Shown: positions 42,288 to 51,877, numbered from the stretch's first letter. The stretch is 64,000 nt of DNA from Bacillota bacterium (GCA_023436585.1 JAEZIN010000029.1:1-64000); one strand, 5' to 3'. Notes: generated by a model not told the origin, from the letters alone. Numbers and translations: made by a program.

Positions 42288-43493
42288 TTACACCGTTTTG
42301 ACAATGGTCAGCAGCACATCCACCATGGCATCCATGGCTTCCATGGGGATCAATTCCCTTCGCCCATGGAAGTTGTAACCGCCGGTGGACAGGTTGGGGC
42401 AGGGCAGGCCCATGAAGGAAAGCCTGGCGCCGTCCGTGCCGCCGCGGATGGGCTGTATGATGGGCGTTACGCCGCAGGCCTCCATGGCGCTTTTCGCCTT
42501 TTCCACAATGTACATGTGGTCCTTCAGTTGCTCCCGCATGTTGAAATAGCTGTCCCTGAGGGCAAGCTCCACCGTGCCGGCGCCGTACTTTTCATTCAGG
42601 TACGCCGCGATCTTCTCAAACCGTGCCTTCTTCATAAGGAACCTATCCATGTCATGGTCGCGGATGATGTAATGCAGGGTGGTGAGCTCCTCCTCCCCCT
42701 TGATGGAGTTCAAGTGCTGGAAGCCCTCATACCCTTCCGTGCAGGCGGGTATCTCCTGGGGCGGCAGCATGGCGTTGAATTCCATGGCCAGCAGGCAGGC
42801 GTTGCGCATTTTGTTCTTTGCGCTGCCGGGATGGATGTTCACGCCGTGGATATTTACCGTGGCGGAGGCGGCGTTGAAGTTTTCATACTCGATCTCGCCC
42901 AGCGCGCCGCCGTCCACCGTATAGGCGTACGCCGCGCCGAAGCCTTTTACGTCGAACAAGTCGGCACCGTGACCAATTTCCTCATCCGGCGTAAAGGCGA
43001 TGCAGATTTTGCCGTGGTCCGGAGCATTGGGTTTTAAAAGCTGCTCGCACATGGTGAGTATCTCGGCCACACCGGCCTTGTCGTCGGCCCCCAACAGCGT
43101 GTTTCCGTCGGTGACGATCAGGCTCTTGCCCTGCAGTTCCTTTAAAAAGTCGAATTCTTTCTCGGTAATAACCAGGCCGTTCTGCAAAACGATATCCCCG
43201 CCCTTGTAGGCAAGAATTTGGGGCTTCACAGGGCCGCCCGGTACGGCGTTGGAGGTGTCCATGTGGGCGATGAAACCCACGGCGGGTTTTTCCGTATTGC
43301 CTTTTGCCGGGATATAGCCGTACACATAGCCGTTTTCATCCATGCAGCTGCCGCTTATCCCCATGGCGGCCATTTCCTCTACAAGCATCCGGCCCAGTAC
43401 CTTTTGACTTTCGGTGGAGGGGCAGACAGAGGCGTTGTCGTCGCTGGTGGTGTCAATGGATACATACTTTAAAAACCGTTCGTAAGCGCGCAT
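42288..43493 (-). CDS. pepT: Peptidase T (tripeptide aminopeptidase)
   Basis: A 401-residue M20-family zinc peptidase that removes the N-terminal residue from tripeptides. Two-zinc centre: His77 and Asp79 in 'GFIAHMDTS', Asp137 in 'LLGADDKAG' and Glu171/172 in 'TPDEEIGHG'. 'PIRGGTDGARLSFMGLPCPN' is characteristic of PepT. Member of a minus-strand group with the HAD phosphatase and a flavoprotein; 15 bases separate it from the HAD gene. Confidence 0.95.
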   Translation of the reverse strand: MRAYERFLKYVSIDTTSDDNASVCPSTESQKVLGRMLVEEMAAMGISGSCMDENGYVYGYIPAKGNTEKPAVGFIAHMDTSNAVPGGPVKPQILAYKGGDIVLQNGLVITEKEFDFLKELQGKSLIVTDGNTLLGADDKAGVAEILTMCEQLLKPNAPDHGKICIAFTPDEEIGHGADLFDVKGFGAAYAYTVDGGALGEIEYENFNAASATVNIHGVNIHPGSAKNKMRNACLLAMEFNAMLPPQEIPACTEGYEGFQHLNSIKGEEELTTLHYIIRDHDMDRFLMKKARFEKIAAYLNEKYGAGTVELALRDSYFNMREQLKDHMYIVEKAKSAMEACGVTPIIQPIRGGTDGARLSFMGLPCPNLSTGGYNFHGRRELIPMEAMDAMVDVLLTIVKTV

Positions 43494-43508
43494 AAGATCA
43501 CTCCTTTG

Positions 43509-44150
43509 TCAAAGTAGGGGAATCACATCATGCAAGGTGGGGACACAGTAATCCACATAAGCCGCAAGCTCACTGGTATAGGGGATCAGGTCTGGTACCA
43601 TGACGCTTTTCATGCCAGCCGCCCGGACGGCCTTCACACCGTTGACGGAGTCCTCCACGCCCATGCAATCCACCGGCGCCACGCCAAGCTTCTCGGCGGC
43701 CAGAAGATAGATATCCGGGTCAGGCTTGCTCTTTTGAATGGAATCGCCGCACACCACCACATCAAAGCTGTTTGTGAGGCCGGCCTGTTCCATATACCTT
43801 TCCACAATCGACCTGTTGTTGGAGGTGGCCACGGCGGCCTTGATGCCCCGTTCCTTCAGCACGCCCAGCAGTTCCCGGACGCCGGGCTTTTGGGGGATTC
43901 CGTTTTGCGCCATGTCCTCAAACGTAAGCTCTGTCCAGCGGCCGATCATCTTTTCGTAGGGGAAATCCTGCCCCAGCGCGTTCAGCAGGATGACACGGGC
44001 CGCGGCCATGCTGGAGCCCATGGTGCGCATTAAAAGCGCTTCCGTCACGGGATAGCCCATCTCCCTGCAGGCTTTCAGCTGCTGGATCATGCCCAGTCGT
44101 TCCGTATCGAACAATACGCCGTCCATGTCAAAAATAACGGCTTTTATCAT
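43509..44150 (-). CDS. HAD-superfamily phosphatase (beta-phosphoglucomutase-like)
   Basis: A 213-residue HAD hydrolase of the cap-C1 type. Catalytic Asp8 and Asp10 lie in 'VIFDMDGVLFDTE', motif II is 'AATSNN' region 'VATSNNRSI', motif III Lys in 'KSKPDPDIY', and motif IV 'GVEDSVNGVKA'. It dephosphorylates a small phosphorylated metabolite or acts as a phosphosugar mutase; the sequence does not say which. Its ATG overlaps the flavoprotein stop by 4 bases. Confidence 0.87.
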   Translation of the reverse strand: MIKAVIFDMDGVLFDTERLGMIQQLKACREMGYPVTEALLMRTMGSSMAAARVILLNALGQDFPYEKMIGRWTELTFEDMAQNGIPQKPGVRELLGVLKERGIKAAVATSNNRSIVERYMEQAGLTNSFDVVVCGDSIQKSKPDPDIYLLAAEKLGVAPVDCMGVEDSVNGVKAVRAAGMKSVMVPDLIPYTSELAAYVDYCVPTLHDVIPLL

Positions 44151-45745
44151 GCATGCGGTATCCTTTCCATTGCTTTTAGCGCGCAGGCGATGCCGTCCAC
44201 CGCCGCGCTCATGATGCCGCCCGCGTACCCGGCCCCTTCCCCGGCGGGGAAGATGCCGCGTACCTCCGATTGGTGGTTTTCATCCCGGAGGATGCGCACG
44301 GGGGAGGAGGAGCGTGTTTCCACGCCCGTCAGCAGCGCGTCCGGATGGGCAAAGCCGCTTAACTGCCTGTCCATCTGCTGTATGCCGATACGCATATTTT
44401 CCACAATGTACTTGGGCAGGCAGGCAGCAAGATCGGCCGGCGTTACACCGGGGCGGTAGGTGGGCACAACGCTGCCCAAATGGGTGGAGGCGCGGCCTTG
44501 AAGAAAATCCTCCACGCGCTGCGCCGGGGCGTAATACTTGCCGCCGCCCGCCCTGAAAGCCGCCTGCTCCAGGGCACGCTGGTACTCATAGCCCGCCAGG
44601 GGATGGTCGTCCCCGAAATCCAGGGGTGAAACGCCTATGAGCAAAGCGGCATTGGCGTTTTCTCCGGCCCTTGCGTGGTAGCTCATGCCATTGACGCACA
44701 CGCCGCCCTGCTGGCTGGCGGCCGGAATCACCACGCCGCCCGGGCACATGCAAAAGGTGTACGCGCCGCGGCCGTCCAATGTGCGCACACTCAGCTTGTA
44801 ATCCGCCGCGCCAAGCTTTGGGTGGCCGGCAAATTTGCCGTATTGCGATTTGTTGATAAGAGTTTGCGGGTGCTCGATGCGCGCGCCGACGGAAAAGGGC
44901 TTTTGCGCCATGGGCACGCCGGCTATATACGCCATGCGGCCGGTATCCCTGGCGCTGTGGCCGGTAGCCAGGATCAGGGTATCTGTTTCAATTTGATATT
45001 CTTGGCCTTCCCGCAATACGGTGACGCCGCGCAGCTTTTCCTTTTCAATGTGAAGGCCTGTCAGCTTTGTTTCAAACAGCACCTCGCCGCCAAGGGAACG
45101 AATCTCCTCCCGGAGATTTTGGACCACGCCGCGCAGAAGGTCCGTGCCGATATGGGCCTTTTGCTGGTATAGTATCTCCTCCGGCGCGCCGCAGCGCACC
45201 AAGGCCTGCAGCACATTCCTGCAAAGCGGGTTTTTGATGCCGGTGGTGAGCTTGCCATCGGAAAAGGCACCAGCCCCGCCTTCGCCAAAGAGCACGTTGC
45301 TTTCCTCGTTTAAAATGCCTTCGCTTAAAAGGGTATCGACGTCCTTCGCACGCTCATTTACAGGCTTGCCCCGCTCGATGAGGATGGGCATGGCGCCTGC
45401 CTGGGCCAGCGTCAGCGCCGCGAACAACCCCGCGGGGCCTGCCCCGGCCACCACCGGCCGGCGGGCAAAGGAGGCCTGGGGAGCCGGACGGGGAGCGTCT
45501 TCCTCCTCCACCTTGGCAGCCGTGCCAAAGCGCAGGCGGCGGAGCATGTCGTCCTCCAGCTTTAAGGAAACATCCACGCTGTACACAAAATGCACGTCGC
45601 CTTTGTCCCTGGCGTCCACGCTTTTTTTGACAATGCGCAGGGATAGAAGCTCCTCGGCCTTGACATTCAGCTTCCTTGCCGCGGCAAGGCGCAATTCTTT
45701 CTCCCCGCTATCCAAGGACAGCGGCAGGCTGTTTAGGCGCAGCAT
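44147..45745 (-). CDS. FAD-dependent dehydrogenase-like protein
   Basis: A 532-residue flavoprotein of the uncharacterised 'NAD(FAD)-utilizing dehydrogenase' family. It has an N-terminal ferredoxin-like domain (1-90), then 'RPVVAGAGPAGLFAALTLAQ' (FAD Rossmann), 'VLFGEGGAGAFSDGKL', and the C-terminal FAD segment 'GIFPAGEGAGYAGGIMSAAV'. Substrate unknown. It is upstream of and coupled to the HAD gene (ATGA overlap). The ATG at 45745 has GGAGG upstream and a TACAAT -10 at 45774-45779. Confidence 0.87.
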   Translation of the reverse strand: MLRLNSLPLSLDSGEKELRLAAARKLNVKAEELLSLRIVKKSVDARDKGDVHFVYSVDVSLKLEDDMLRRLRFGTAAKVEEEDAPRPAPQASFARRPVVAGAGPAGLFAALTLAQAGAMPILIERGKPVNERAKDVDTLLSEGILNEESNVLFGEGGAGAFSDGKLTTGIKNPLCRNVLQALVRCGAPEEILYQQKAHIGTDLLRGVVQNLREEIRSLGGEVLFETKLTGLHIEKEKLRGVTVLREGQEYQIETDTLILATGHSARDTGRMAYIAGVPMAQKPFSVGARIEHPQTLINKSQYGKFAGHPKLGAADYKLSVRTLDGRGAYTFCMCPGGVVIPAASQQGGVCVNGMSYHARAGENANAALLIGVSPLDFGDDHPLAGYEYQRALEQAAFRAGGGKYYAPAQRVEDFLQGRASTHLGSVVPTYRPGVTPADLAACLPKYIVENMRIGIQQMDRQLSGFAHPDALLTGVETRSSSPVRILRDENHQSEVRGIFPAGEGAGYAGGIMSAAVDGIACALKAMERIPHA

Positions 45746-46120
45746 GGGTTTCCTCCTTCACTCGAACTTCCTTATTGTACCACGATGGGAGGGGAAAGAA
45801 AACCGTGGAAGAGTATGACAGAGCAATCTCATGTAGACTTTTACAGCAAAAGAGGATGCTCCCCGAAGGTCCAGGGCTCCGAAGCCGAAGCGCCGCCTGT
45901 GGCGGATGATGCGAGGCGGAGGAGGCTGGCGAAACAAGCAGTGCGAATGGCAATGAGCAATGCGCTGATTGAGCCAGATGGAGGAGCGGAAAGCCCTGGT
46001 CGCCCCCGCAGGGGCGAAATACCTATCCTATTGCTAAAAGAAAGGAGTCTACACCGAACAGGATAGGAAGCTCTATGGAAAGGCCCGCTTTTTTGGTATA
46101 ATAGGGAGGAGGTGGAGCGG
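45746..46120. other. Divergent gap with full structured-repeat copy B
   Basis: The 375 bases between two divergent flavoprotein genes hold a full copy of the dispersed structured repeat (45863-46027), a 7-bp inverted repeat CCTATCC/GGATAGG at its right side and TATAAT at 46097-46102 with a poor -35. No small gene is supported. Confidence 0.55.
45863..46027 (+). repeat. Structured repeat, full copy B
   Basis: It starts CCGAAGG and has the outer hairpin CCAGGGC/GCCCTGG, an internal hairpin CCGCC-TGT-GGCGG, a mid stem around GGCTGGC/GAGCCAG, and the terminal palindrome TCGCCCC-CGCA-GGGGCGA. The palindrome differs from copies A and E on both arms so that pairing is kept. About 80 percent of bases align with copy A by eye over the central section. 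Confidence 0.85.
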
Positions 46121-47347
46121 GTGAAGCAAAAGAAAGTGCTTGTTATAGGCGGCGGCGCGGCGGGGCTGACGGCAGCCATCTGCGCGGCCCGGCAGGGTGC
46201 CCAGGTGACCGTGCTGGAAAAAATGGACCGGGTGGGCAAAAAAATATTGGCGACCGGAAACGGCCGCTGCAATGTGATGAACGTTGGCCCGCTCCGCTAT
46301 CACGGCGGAGAAGCGTTTGCCAAGGAGGTGCTTGCCCATGCGGATACAGGCCGGGTGGCAGCCTTTTTTGACAGCCTGGGCTTGACACTTCGGGAAGAGG
46401 AGGAGGGACGGGTCTATCCCGCCAGCGGCCTTGCTTCCTCTGTTTTGGATGTGCTGCGTTTAGGCTGTGCCCGCCATGGGGTGGAGATTGTGTGCAACGC
46501 ACCTGTTTATAAGATCGAAAGGCGCAATAACGGCTGGGTTGTTTACACGGGGGACAAGCATTATTTGGCGGACACCGTTGTCGTCACCGGCGGCGGGAAG
46601 GCAGCCCCCAAGCTTGGCAGCGACGGCAGCGCCTACGCGCTGCTTACTTCCCAGGGACACCGCCTGATCACCCCGAAGCCCGCCATCACCCAACTGAAAA
46701 CGGAGACAGAGCCCATACGGGGCCTGGCCGGCATCCGGGCACAAGCCGAAGTATGGCTGACACGGAAGGATACAATCCTCCATCGGGAAAAAGGCGAAAT
46801 ACTGTTCACCGAATACGGGGTAAGCGGCGTGGCGGCCATGCAGCTGGCCAGGGATGCCGCTGGGTCCTCACTGCATATCAATCTGCTTCCCGCCATCAAC
46901 ATGGAAGAAAGCGGGCTGTATTCCGCACTAACGCGCCGTGCGGAACTGTTTTCCGCTGCGCCTTTGGAGCAGTTTTTCTCGGGTTGGCTGCATGCGCGCC
47001 TTGGCATGGCTCTGCTGAAGCGCGCCGGCATCGGCCCCCTGTCCCGCTTGTGCGCTTCCCTTTCCTCCGGCGAAATTTCCGCCCTGGCCTCCCTTTTGAA
47101 AGACTTCCCGCTTGCCGTCACCGGTGTGCAGGGGTTTGACAGCGCCCAGGTGACGGCCGGGGGAATTGATACTATTGATTTTGATCCCCGCACCATGGCC
47201 TCCCGCCTTGCCCCCGGCCTTTATGCCGCGGGAGAAGTGCTGGATGTGGACGGCGACTGCGGCGGTTTCAACCTGCTCTTTGCCTGGGCCGGCGGTATAC
47301 TGGCCGGGGAGCACGCCGCCAGGAGCTCCGCCCCTGGACCCCGCTAA
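46121..47347 (+). CDS. HI0933/BaiN-family flavoprotein
   Basis: A 408-residue FAD protein of the HI0933-like family: 'VLVIGGGAAGLTAAICAARQ' (FAD binding), 'GNGRCNVMNVG', 'VVVTGGGKAAPKLGSDGSAY', 'LFTEYGVSGVAAMQLAR', and the end 'AAGEVLDVDGDCGGFNLLFA'. Members reduce or oxidise diverse small compounds. I choose the GTG at 46121 because GGAGG lies 8 bases upstream; a GTG at 46112 is within the ribosome site. The last residues (SSAPGPR) are encoded by a double-palindrome repeat that also supplies the stop codon. Confidence 0.9.
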   Translation: MKQKKVLVIGGGAAGLTAAICAARQGAQVTVLEKMDRVGKKILATGNGRCNVMNVGPLRYHGGEAFAKEVLAHADTGRVAAFFDSLGLTLREEEEGRVYPASGLASSVLDVLRLGCARHGVEIVCNAPVYKIERRNNGWVVYTGDKHYLADTVVVTGGGKAAPKLGSDGSAYALLTSQGHRLITPKPAITQLKTETEPIRGLAGIRAQAEVWLTRKDTILHREKGEILFTEYGVSGVAAMQLARDAAGSSLHINLLPAINMEESGLYSALTRRAELFSAAPLEQFFSGWLHARLGMALLKRAGIGPLSRLCASLSSGEISALASLLKDFPLAVTGVQGFDSAQVTAGGIDTIDFDPRTMASRLAPGLYAAGEVLDVDGDCGGFNLLFAWAGGILAGEHAARSSAPGPR

Positions 47348-47372
47348 AGGGATATAATCCCTTTAGAATCCC
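47322..47372 (+). repeat. Double-palindrome repeat, copy F3, providing a stop codon
   Basis: GGAGCTCC-type GC palindrome with CGCCCCTGG, linker ACCCCGC, then TAAAGGGAT/ATCCCTTTA and GAATCCC. The TAA at 47345-47347 is the first three bases of the second palindrome. The preceding 7-8 codons of the flavoprotein gene also lie in the element. Confidence 0.75.
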
Positions 47373-47401
47373 TCTATTTTGGTTAAGAACTCCATGACAG
47401 C

Positions 47402-47443
47402 AAAAAAGGTATCGTGCCAGAAATAATTCTTGGCATGATACCT
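47402..47443 (-). terminator. Terminator of the sigma/DUF4367/secreted-protein operon
   Basis: On the minus strand AGGTATCATGCCA (47443-47431) pairs with TGGCACGATACCT (47419-47407), with one G-T or A-C position, followed by TTTTT. Confidence 0.88.
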
Positions 47444-47463
47444 TCATTTTCAATCAGCGATGA

Positions 47464-47871
47464 TCAAATGCTGCAGGATTCCGAAGTGCGGCTGCGGCTA
47501 TCAGACAAACCGGCGTCTTCTGCGTAAAACCCTGTTGTGGCACGATATACTTTTCCGGCAGTGCCGGCATAACTTAATCTATAAGAATATGTTATTCCAT
47601 TTGCCTTGTATTGTTCGGTTACGCTCTTCACCGTAACCCAGGATGAGCCGCGCAACTCCTGAATTCGTATGTAGCTGAATCCTAACGTATCGGAAGTGAC
47701 GTTGGTCAATATGCTGGCGTCAGCATAGATGGTAGTCCCGCTGCTGCTGATGAAGACATTGCAGGAAATAATAAGCGTGCTGGAATAAGGCTGAACCTCT
47801 GCGGCAAGCGCACCGGATGCAAAACATACACAGATCAGGCAGAGTACCGAGCTGAGCAAGATCTTCTTCAT
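47464..47871 (-). CDS. Small secreted protein, DUF6147-like
   Basis: A 135-residue exported protein: a signal peptide ('MKKILLSSVLCLICVCFASG', cleavage near 'ALAAE') and a compact beta domain of about 110 residues with two cysteines. The pattern (secreted, 'YSYRLSYAGTAGKVYRA', Ser/Thr-rich end) is like the DUF6147 family of small Firmicute exoproteins; that match is from memory. It overlaps the DUF4367-like gene by 4 bases and is last in the operon with the sigma factor. Confidence 0.75.
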   Translation of the reverse strand: MKKILLSSVLCLICVCFASGALAAEVQPYSSTLIISCNVFISSSGTTIYADASILTNVTSDTLGFSYIRIQELRGSSWVTVKSVTEQYKANGITYSYRLSYAGTAGKVYRATTGFYAEDAGLSDSRSRTSESCSI

Positions 47872-48773
47872 TTTATCGCACCTCCATCTATCGTATTGAG
47901 CAGGCTTACAAGCTCCTGTCTATCGAGATTCCCGCCGAACTGAACGGTATAGGGCGGAAAAATCCAAAGAGCCTCCATGGAGTCAATGTTGGTGAAAAGA
48001 TAGTAATCTCTTCCCGAGATCGTTAAAACTTCATTTCCGCCATCCTTTTCAATGGCCTGTGAACCCTTTCCGCTTTCTCCTGCAACCTTCTGTATCGCAA
48101 TGTGCAATACCGTTTCACCGTCCGAATATAAGGCAACCAAGCTGCTAAGCGCGCCGCTTGTGCTGCTGTCTATACTTGACAGGCTATACTTGTCCGGAAG
48201 CTGCGGGAGAGCAAGATCGAATTGCAGTTCTTTTAGCCTTTCATCAAATGCATCCCCCTTCCCCACTCCCTGACGCTGCACAAGCGGCTTTTGCTCTGTT
48301 GCGCTTTCCGGGGCCATAACTTCAATATCGATGCGCAGCTGCTCCTCCCCCCAATGGAACGCATAATTCCAAATGGGATATCCGAGCGCATACGCAATAG
48401 CCGTTCCCAAAAGCAGGACGGTCAGCAGAACAATTACTGATACCAGCGCCGGGCGGTACGTTCTCATCCGGGTGTCATTTTTGTGATTTTGTGCGGCTGC
48501 ATCCCTGGCCGGCATTTGTGCCCGTTCTGTTGACTGCAGATGATCCCTGACGCTTGCCAGAACTCTTTCCTGGCTGGGGGCTTTGTATTCAGGATCATCA
48601 ATTTCCGGATGGAGTGCAGCAAGACAAGAATCCAGCAATCGTGTATTCATCTGACGGGGGGGCATTTCCAGCAAGCTATCTACAACGTTTCTTAAGTCGT
48701 CATGACCCATACTGCGCACGAACCTGTTTCGAAAAAGAAACCATTTCCACTGTATTGGCGCAATGCCCTTCAT
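47868..48773 (-). CDS. DUF4367-like membrane protein, probable sigma-factor partner
   Basis: A 301-residue single-span protein: a cytoplasmic N-terminal part with 'LRNVVDSLLEMPPRQMNTRL' (to about 135), a membrane span ('ALVSVIVLLTVLLLGTAIAY') and an outer domain whose end ('LTISGRDYYLFTNIDSMEAL', 'YTVQFGGNLDRQELVSLLNT') is DUF4367-like. This layout and the sigma gene directly upstream suggest an anti-sigma factor. I choose the ATG at 48773 because GAGGTGG lies 6 bases upstream; longer in-frame starts would run into the sigma gene. Confidence 0.8.
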   Translation of the reverse strand: MKGIAPIQWKWFLFRNRFVRSMGHDDLRNVVDSLLEMPPRQMNTRLLDSCLAALHPEIDDPEYKAPSQERVLASVRDHLQSTERAQMPARDAAAQNHKNDTRMRTYRPALVSVIVLLTVLLLGTAIAYALGYPIWNYAFHWGEEQLRIDIEVMAPESATEQKPLVQRQGVGKGDAFDERLKELQFDLALPQLPDKYSLSSIDSSTSGALSSLVALYSDGETVLHIAIQKVAGESGKGSQAIEKDGGNEVLTISGRDYYLFTNIDSMEALWIFPPYTVQFGGNLDRQELVSLLNTIDGGAIK

Positions 48774-48802
48774 GCTTTTCCACCTCGGATTGATAATGGC
48801 TT

Positions 48803-49381
48803 TTATGTTCTGATCTGTGACTTGATCAATAAAAAAAAGATGGTTATCATGTGCATGGCCCTGATCTTTATGCAAATCCGGCTTACCCTTTTCCGCAAGG
48901 CTGTTTGCGTTATCCCTAGCAATTGGGCAACTTCTTTGCCATCTTCAATGCTTCCATAGTAAGACTCCACAAGGCACATGTTATCGGCCCCGACAGCATC
49001 TTCCATGGCTGCCAGCCGTTCCTCCATCAATTCAAAAATGGGCTGATTGCTTAAGGACGGTGCAGCTTCTGCCTTTAAGCGGTCTGCAAGGCAATCATCA
49101 TCGTCCAATGAAAAAGCGACATGCCTGGAATCACGTATATGGGCTTTTTTGATATCCATAAGCCGGTATTTTAGCGCGACCACCAGCCATCCCTCTATTG
49201 AGTCATGATGGCTGAGCACAGAATACCGCTTGCACAGCAGTAAAAAGACATCTTGAATGGCATCGGGAAGTGCATTTGTAATTTCTGGGTTCTTTCGTGT
49301 CAGTTCCATACCGACCGCATATAGCTTCTTGTATGTCTTTTCACAGCATATTTCATCAAGCCGCTTTTGAGGGGAAATCAA
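48803..49381 (-). CDS. ECF-type RNA polymerase sigma factor
   Basis: A 192-residue sigma-70-family protein. Region 2 is around 'ALPDAIQDVFLLLCKRYSVL' and 'IEGWLVVALKYRLMDIKKAH'; region 4 is 'EVAQLLGITQTALRKRVSRI'. The start is uncertain: the ATG at 49387 touches the GGAGG site, so I prefer the TTG at 49381 with 7-base spacing. It heads an operon with a DUF4367-like membrane protein and a secreted protein and is divergent from the propeller/SBP gene, whose promoter it may control. Confidence 0.88.
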   Translation of the reverse strand: MISPQKRLDEICCEKTYKKLYAVGMELTRKNPEITNALPDAIQDVFLLLCKRYSVLSHHDSIEGWLVVALKYRLMDIKKAHIRDSRHVAFSLDDDDCLADRLKAEAAPSLSNQPIFELMEERLAAMEDAVGADNMCLVESYYGSIEDGKEVAQLLGITQTALRKRVSRICIKIRAMHMITIFFLLIKSQIRT

Positions 49382-49403
49382 GCACATTCCTCCTTCTTGC
49401 TGG

Positions 49404-49412
49404 ATTATATCA
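49404..49412 (-). promoter_or_regulatory. Extended -10 promoter of the ECF sigma operon
   Basis: The minus strand reads TGATATAAT (TGnTATAAT). Transcription would begin near 49397, leaving a very short leader. The divergent gene at 49535 shows GCAAC about 40 bases upstream of its ribosome site, an ECF -35-like element, but the -10 is unclear. Confidence 0.5.
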
Positions 49413-49534
49413 CAAAATATGGAACTGCCGCCAACATATTTATTTTTCTTCTACGTAATCACTGTGCGTCACAAATTGCCGTTGCAACACCATTACTAAA
49501 ATGAAGGTAAATTACAATCCATCAAGGAGAATGT

Positions 49535-51877
49535 ATGATGAAAAAGCTTTTGCCGTTCGTACTCGCATTCAGCATTACTCTTTTCGCCAATCCTGGTTTT
49601 CCCATCCAGGCGACGGCGGCAGGCTTGGGCGATGAGGAGGCTTTTACACAAGACTTCATGCAAGCTGCCAGTATTTCTGAGGAAGGAACCGTATACATCC
49701 AAACGGTTGCATTGCTGGGCGATACATTTTATGCTTATCTGGATAATCTGTCCGTATATACATGGAAGCCGGGCGAGTCTGTGCCCGCTTTGCTCTGCAA
49801 GCTCCCCGAGCCGCCGCAAAGAGCCTTTTTGTCCTATGAAGGCATTTCCTCAGAGGACAGGGATAAGCTGTTTAACACGGTCAGTTATATTGCGGCAGGC
49901 GATGGGGCGCTATGGGGTTTTAACGTTTTCTCAGGCAAAGCAGGCCAAATCACAAAAGAAGGCATTGCCTGGTTGAATGTGCAGCTTGATATTTCACTTT
50001 TGAACCCAAATGCCGCGGCATACCCCCGACGTATCGCGTATTCTTTTGTGCAGGATGGCGGTCTGTTCCTGTTTGTCTCCCTGGACGATGGCTGGGGCGC
50101 CGCTGTCCGCGAATATGAATTGCTCCGGTATGATCTTTCTTCCGGCAATTATACTGTGCTCGATACCAAAGGCGCGCAGGGAATATGCCCCTATACCCCC
50201 GGTTCCCTTCTTATGCTGCGCGCAGAAAAAGGCAATACCTATTGCCTGAGTGTTATGAACCTGTCGACAGGGGATATAACCGATTTGCCCTACTCCCTCT
50301 CCGGCTTTCAACAAAGCCCCGCCCTGGGGGGCCTTGCGTATGACGCCTCCAGCGGCAGTATTTATATAACGACCCAAAGCCAGGTTTTTGCGAGCCAGTC
50401 AGATGCGTCCTTTAAAGCGGTTGCGTTTGTCCCCGCCAGCGGGATCACAGCCGAATCGCCGGCATGGATTTTGCCGGATGGACGGTACGCCGTTTGCTAT
50501 GGCGGCATATATGTGCGTCAGGCGCAGGAACAGCTGGCGAAGAAAACGCTGCGGATAAAGGCAGGCTCCTATAACAGGGCGATATACGATGATTTTGTGA
50601 AAGAAAATCCTGATATATTGGTGGCCGAAATCAATGAGCTGGCAACGGCCGACGATATTTCCCAATCCGTACGAACAGGTATTGTGGATGCGGATATATA
50701 TCAAATCAACCTGGATCATGCCTATATGGCGCTTGTGCGAAAAGGCTATGTGGCGGATATGAGTGCTTCCGAAATCATCGGCAAGGATGTTCTCAATATG
50801 TATCCGTCCATACAGCAGCTTTTAGCGGATGAACAAAATCATCCGGCAGCCTATCCTGTTGCTTTGCGCCTGGTTCAGACATACGTAAACAAAGGGTTTT
50901 GGGGCCTTGCATTTGGCGATACACCGCTCCCGGTTACCTATGATGAATTTATGGATGCCATGCTGCTTTGGGAGACGGAGTATGCCGACGATTATCCCGA
51001 TATCGGCTTTGTCATGAATTTTGACCATGCGTATTGGGTGCGGCTTTTGATCGAAGCCTATGTGCAGCAATGCGGTCAAACCAGTAGTCTTCCCAATTTG
51101 AATGATCCTGCGCTTATTGGTGTTTTGAAAAAGCTGGAGCAAGTTTGTGCCGTACGCAAGTCCGATAACAGAAGCACTTCCTTTGTCAGCATGGATGAGT
51201 GGGGGAACAGAAGTCAAATTTTCAATGTGCAGTATGACGAAGCCCTGCTCTATGATGAAAAACGGGCATCGCTCGCTTTAAGCTCCTATTTTCTTTACGA
51301 TATCAACCCGAACGATGTTACGCCATGCCCGCTTGCTTTTCAGGAAGGTAAGCCGCAAAACACACGCGCCAGCATGCAGGTTTGGGTGATTCATCCCACT
51401 TCACCCAATATCGATGCGGCTTTGCGGTTTGTGGAATATGCCGCCCGGGTAAAAAACAATCCGCGTGTCTATTATGCACTGCACCCGGACAGGAGTGAAC
51501 CTTATGAGGACCCCAAATTCGATACGTATATCAAGGATATGAAAAGGAAGCAGGCGGAGCTGCAGGAAGCGCTGTTGTCCGCGGAAGGCACAGACCGCAG
51601 GGATTTGGAAGATGTTTTAAAGTATGTGGAAGACTGGCTGAACAACTGGGAGAACCAAAGATGGCTGATCAGTTCAGACATGATTGCCAAGTACCGTCTT
51701 GTCGCCCCATCCATTCGCTTTTATGAAGATTCGCTTTATCTGGGGGCCAGCGGCAATCTTGTACAACAGCAAATGCAAAAACTGTGTGAGCGTTATGCCG
51801 GCGGGCAAATGGACCTGAATTTGTTTATAGACGAAATGAACAAGATGATCAAAATGGTTTCCTTGGAGAGTGAGTGA
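49535..51877 (+). CDS. Secreted two-domain protein: propeller-like N-terminus fused to family-1 solute-binding domain
   Basis: A 780-residue exported protein. After the signal peptide (about 1-29) residues 40-330 consist of repeated beta-strand blades ('LSVYTWKPGE', 'GALWGFNVFSGKAGQI', 'GGLAYDASSGSIYI', 'DGRYAVCYGGIYV'), consistent with a beta-propeller. From about 343 the sequence becomes an extracellular solute-binding domain ('KKTLRIKAGSYNRAIYDDFV', 'DADIYQINLDHAYMALVRKG', 'YPVALRLVQTYVNKGFW'). No permease genes accompany it, so a sensing role is more likely than transport. AAGGAG lies upstream; the second ATG (49538) has slightly better spacing. Confidence 0.8.
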   Translation: MMKKLLPFVLAFSITLFANPGFPIQATAAGLGDEEAFTQDFMQAASISEEGTVYIQTVALLGDTFYAYLDNLSVYTWKPGESVPALLCKLPEPPQRAFLSYEGISSEDRDKLFNTVSYIAAGDGALWGFNVFSGKAGQITKEGIAWLNVQLDISLLNPNAAAYPRRIAYSFVQDGGLFLFVSLDDGWGAAVREYELLRYDLSSGNYTVLDTKGAQGICPYTPGSLLMLRAEKGNTYCLSVMNLSTGDITDLPYSLSGFQQSPALGGLAYDASSGSIYITTQSQVFASQSDASFKAVAFVPASGITAESPAWILPDGRYAVCYGGIYVRQAQEQLAKKTLRIKAGSYNRAIYDDFVKENPDILVAEINELATADDISQSVRTGIVDADIYQINLDHAYMALVRKGYVADMSASEIIGKDVLNMYPSIQQLLADEQNHPAAYPVALRLVQTYVNKGFWGLAFGDTPLPVTYDEFMDAMLLWETEYADDYPDIGFVMNFDHAYWVRLLIEAYVQQCGQTSSLPNLNDPALIGVLKKLEQVCAVRKSDNRSTSFVSMDEWGNRSQIFNVQYDEALLYDEKRASLALSSYFLYDINPNDVTPCPLAFQEGKPQNTRASMQVWVIHPTSPNIDAALRFVEYAARVKNNPRVYYALHPDRSEPYEDPKFDTYIKDMKRKQAELQEALLSAEGTDRRDLEDVLKYVEDWLNNWENQRWLISSDMIAKYRLVAPSIRFYEDSLYLGASGNLVQQQMQKLCERYAGGQMDLNLFIDEMNKMIKMVSLESE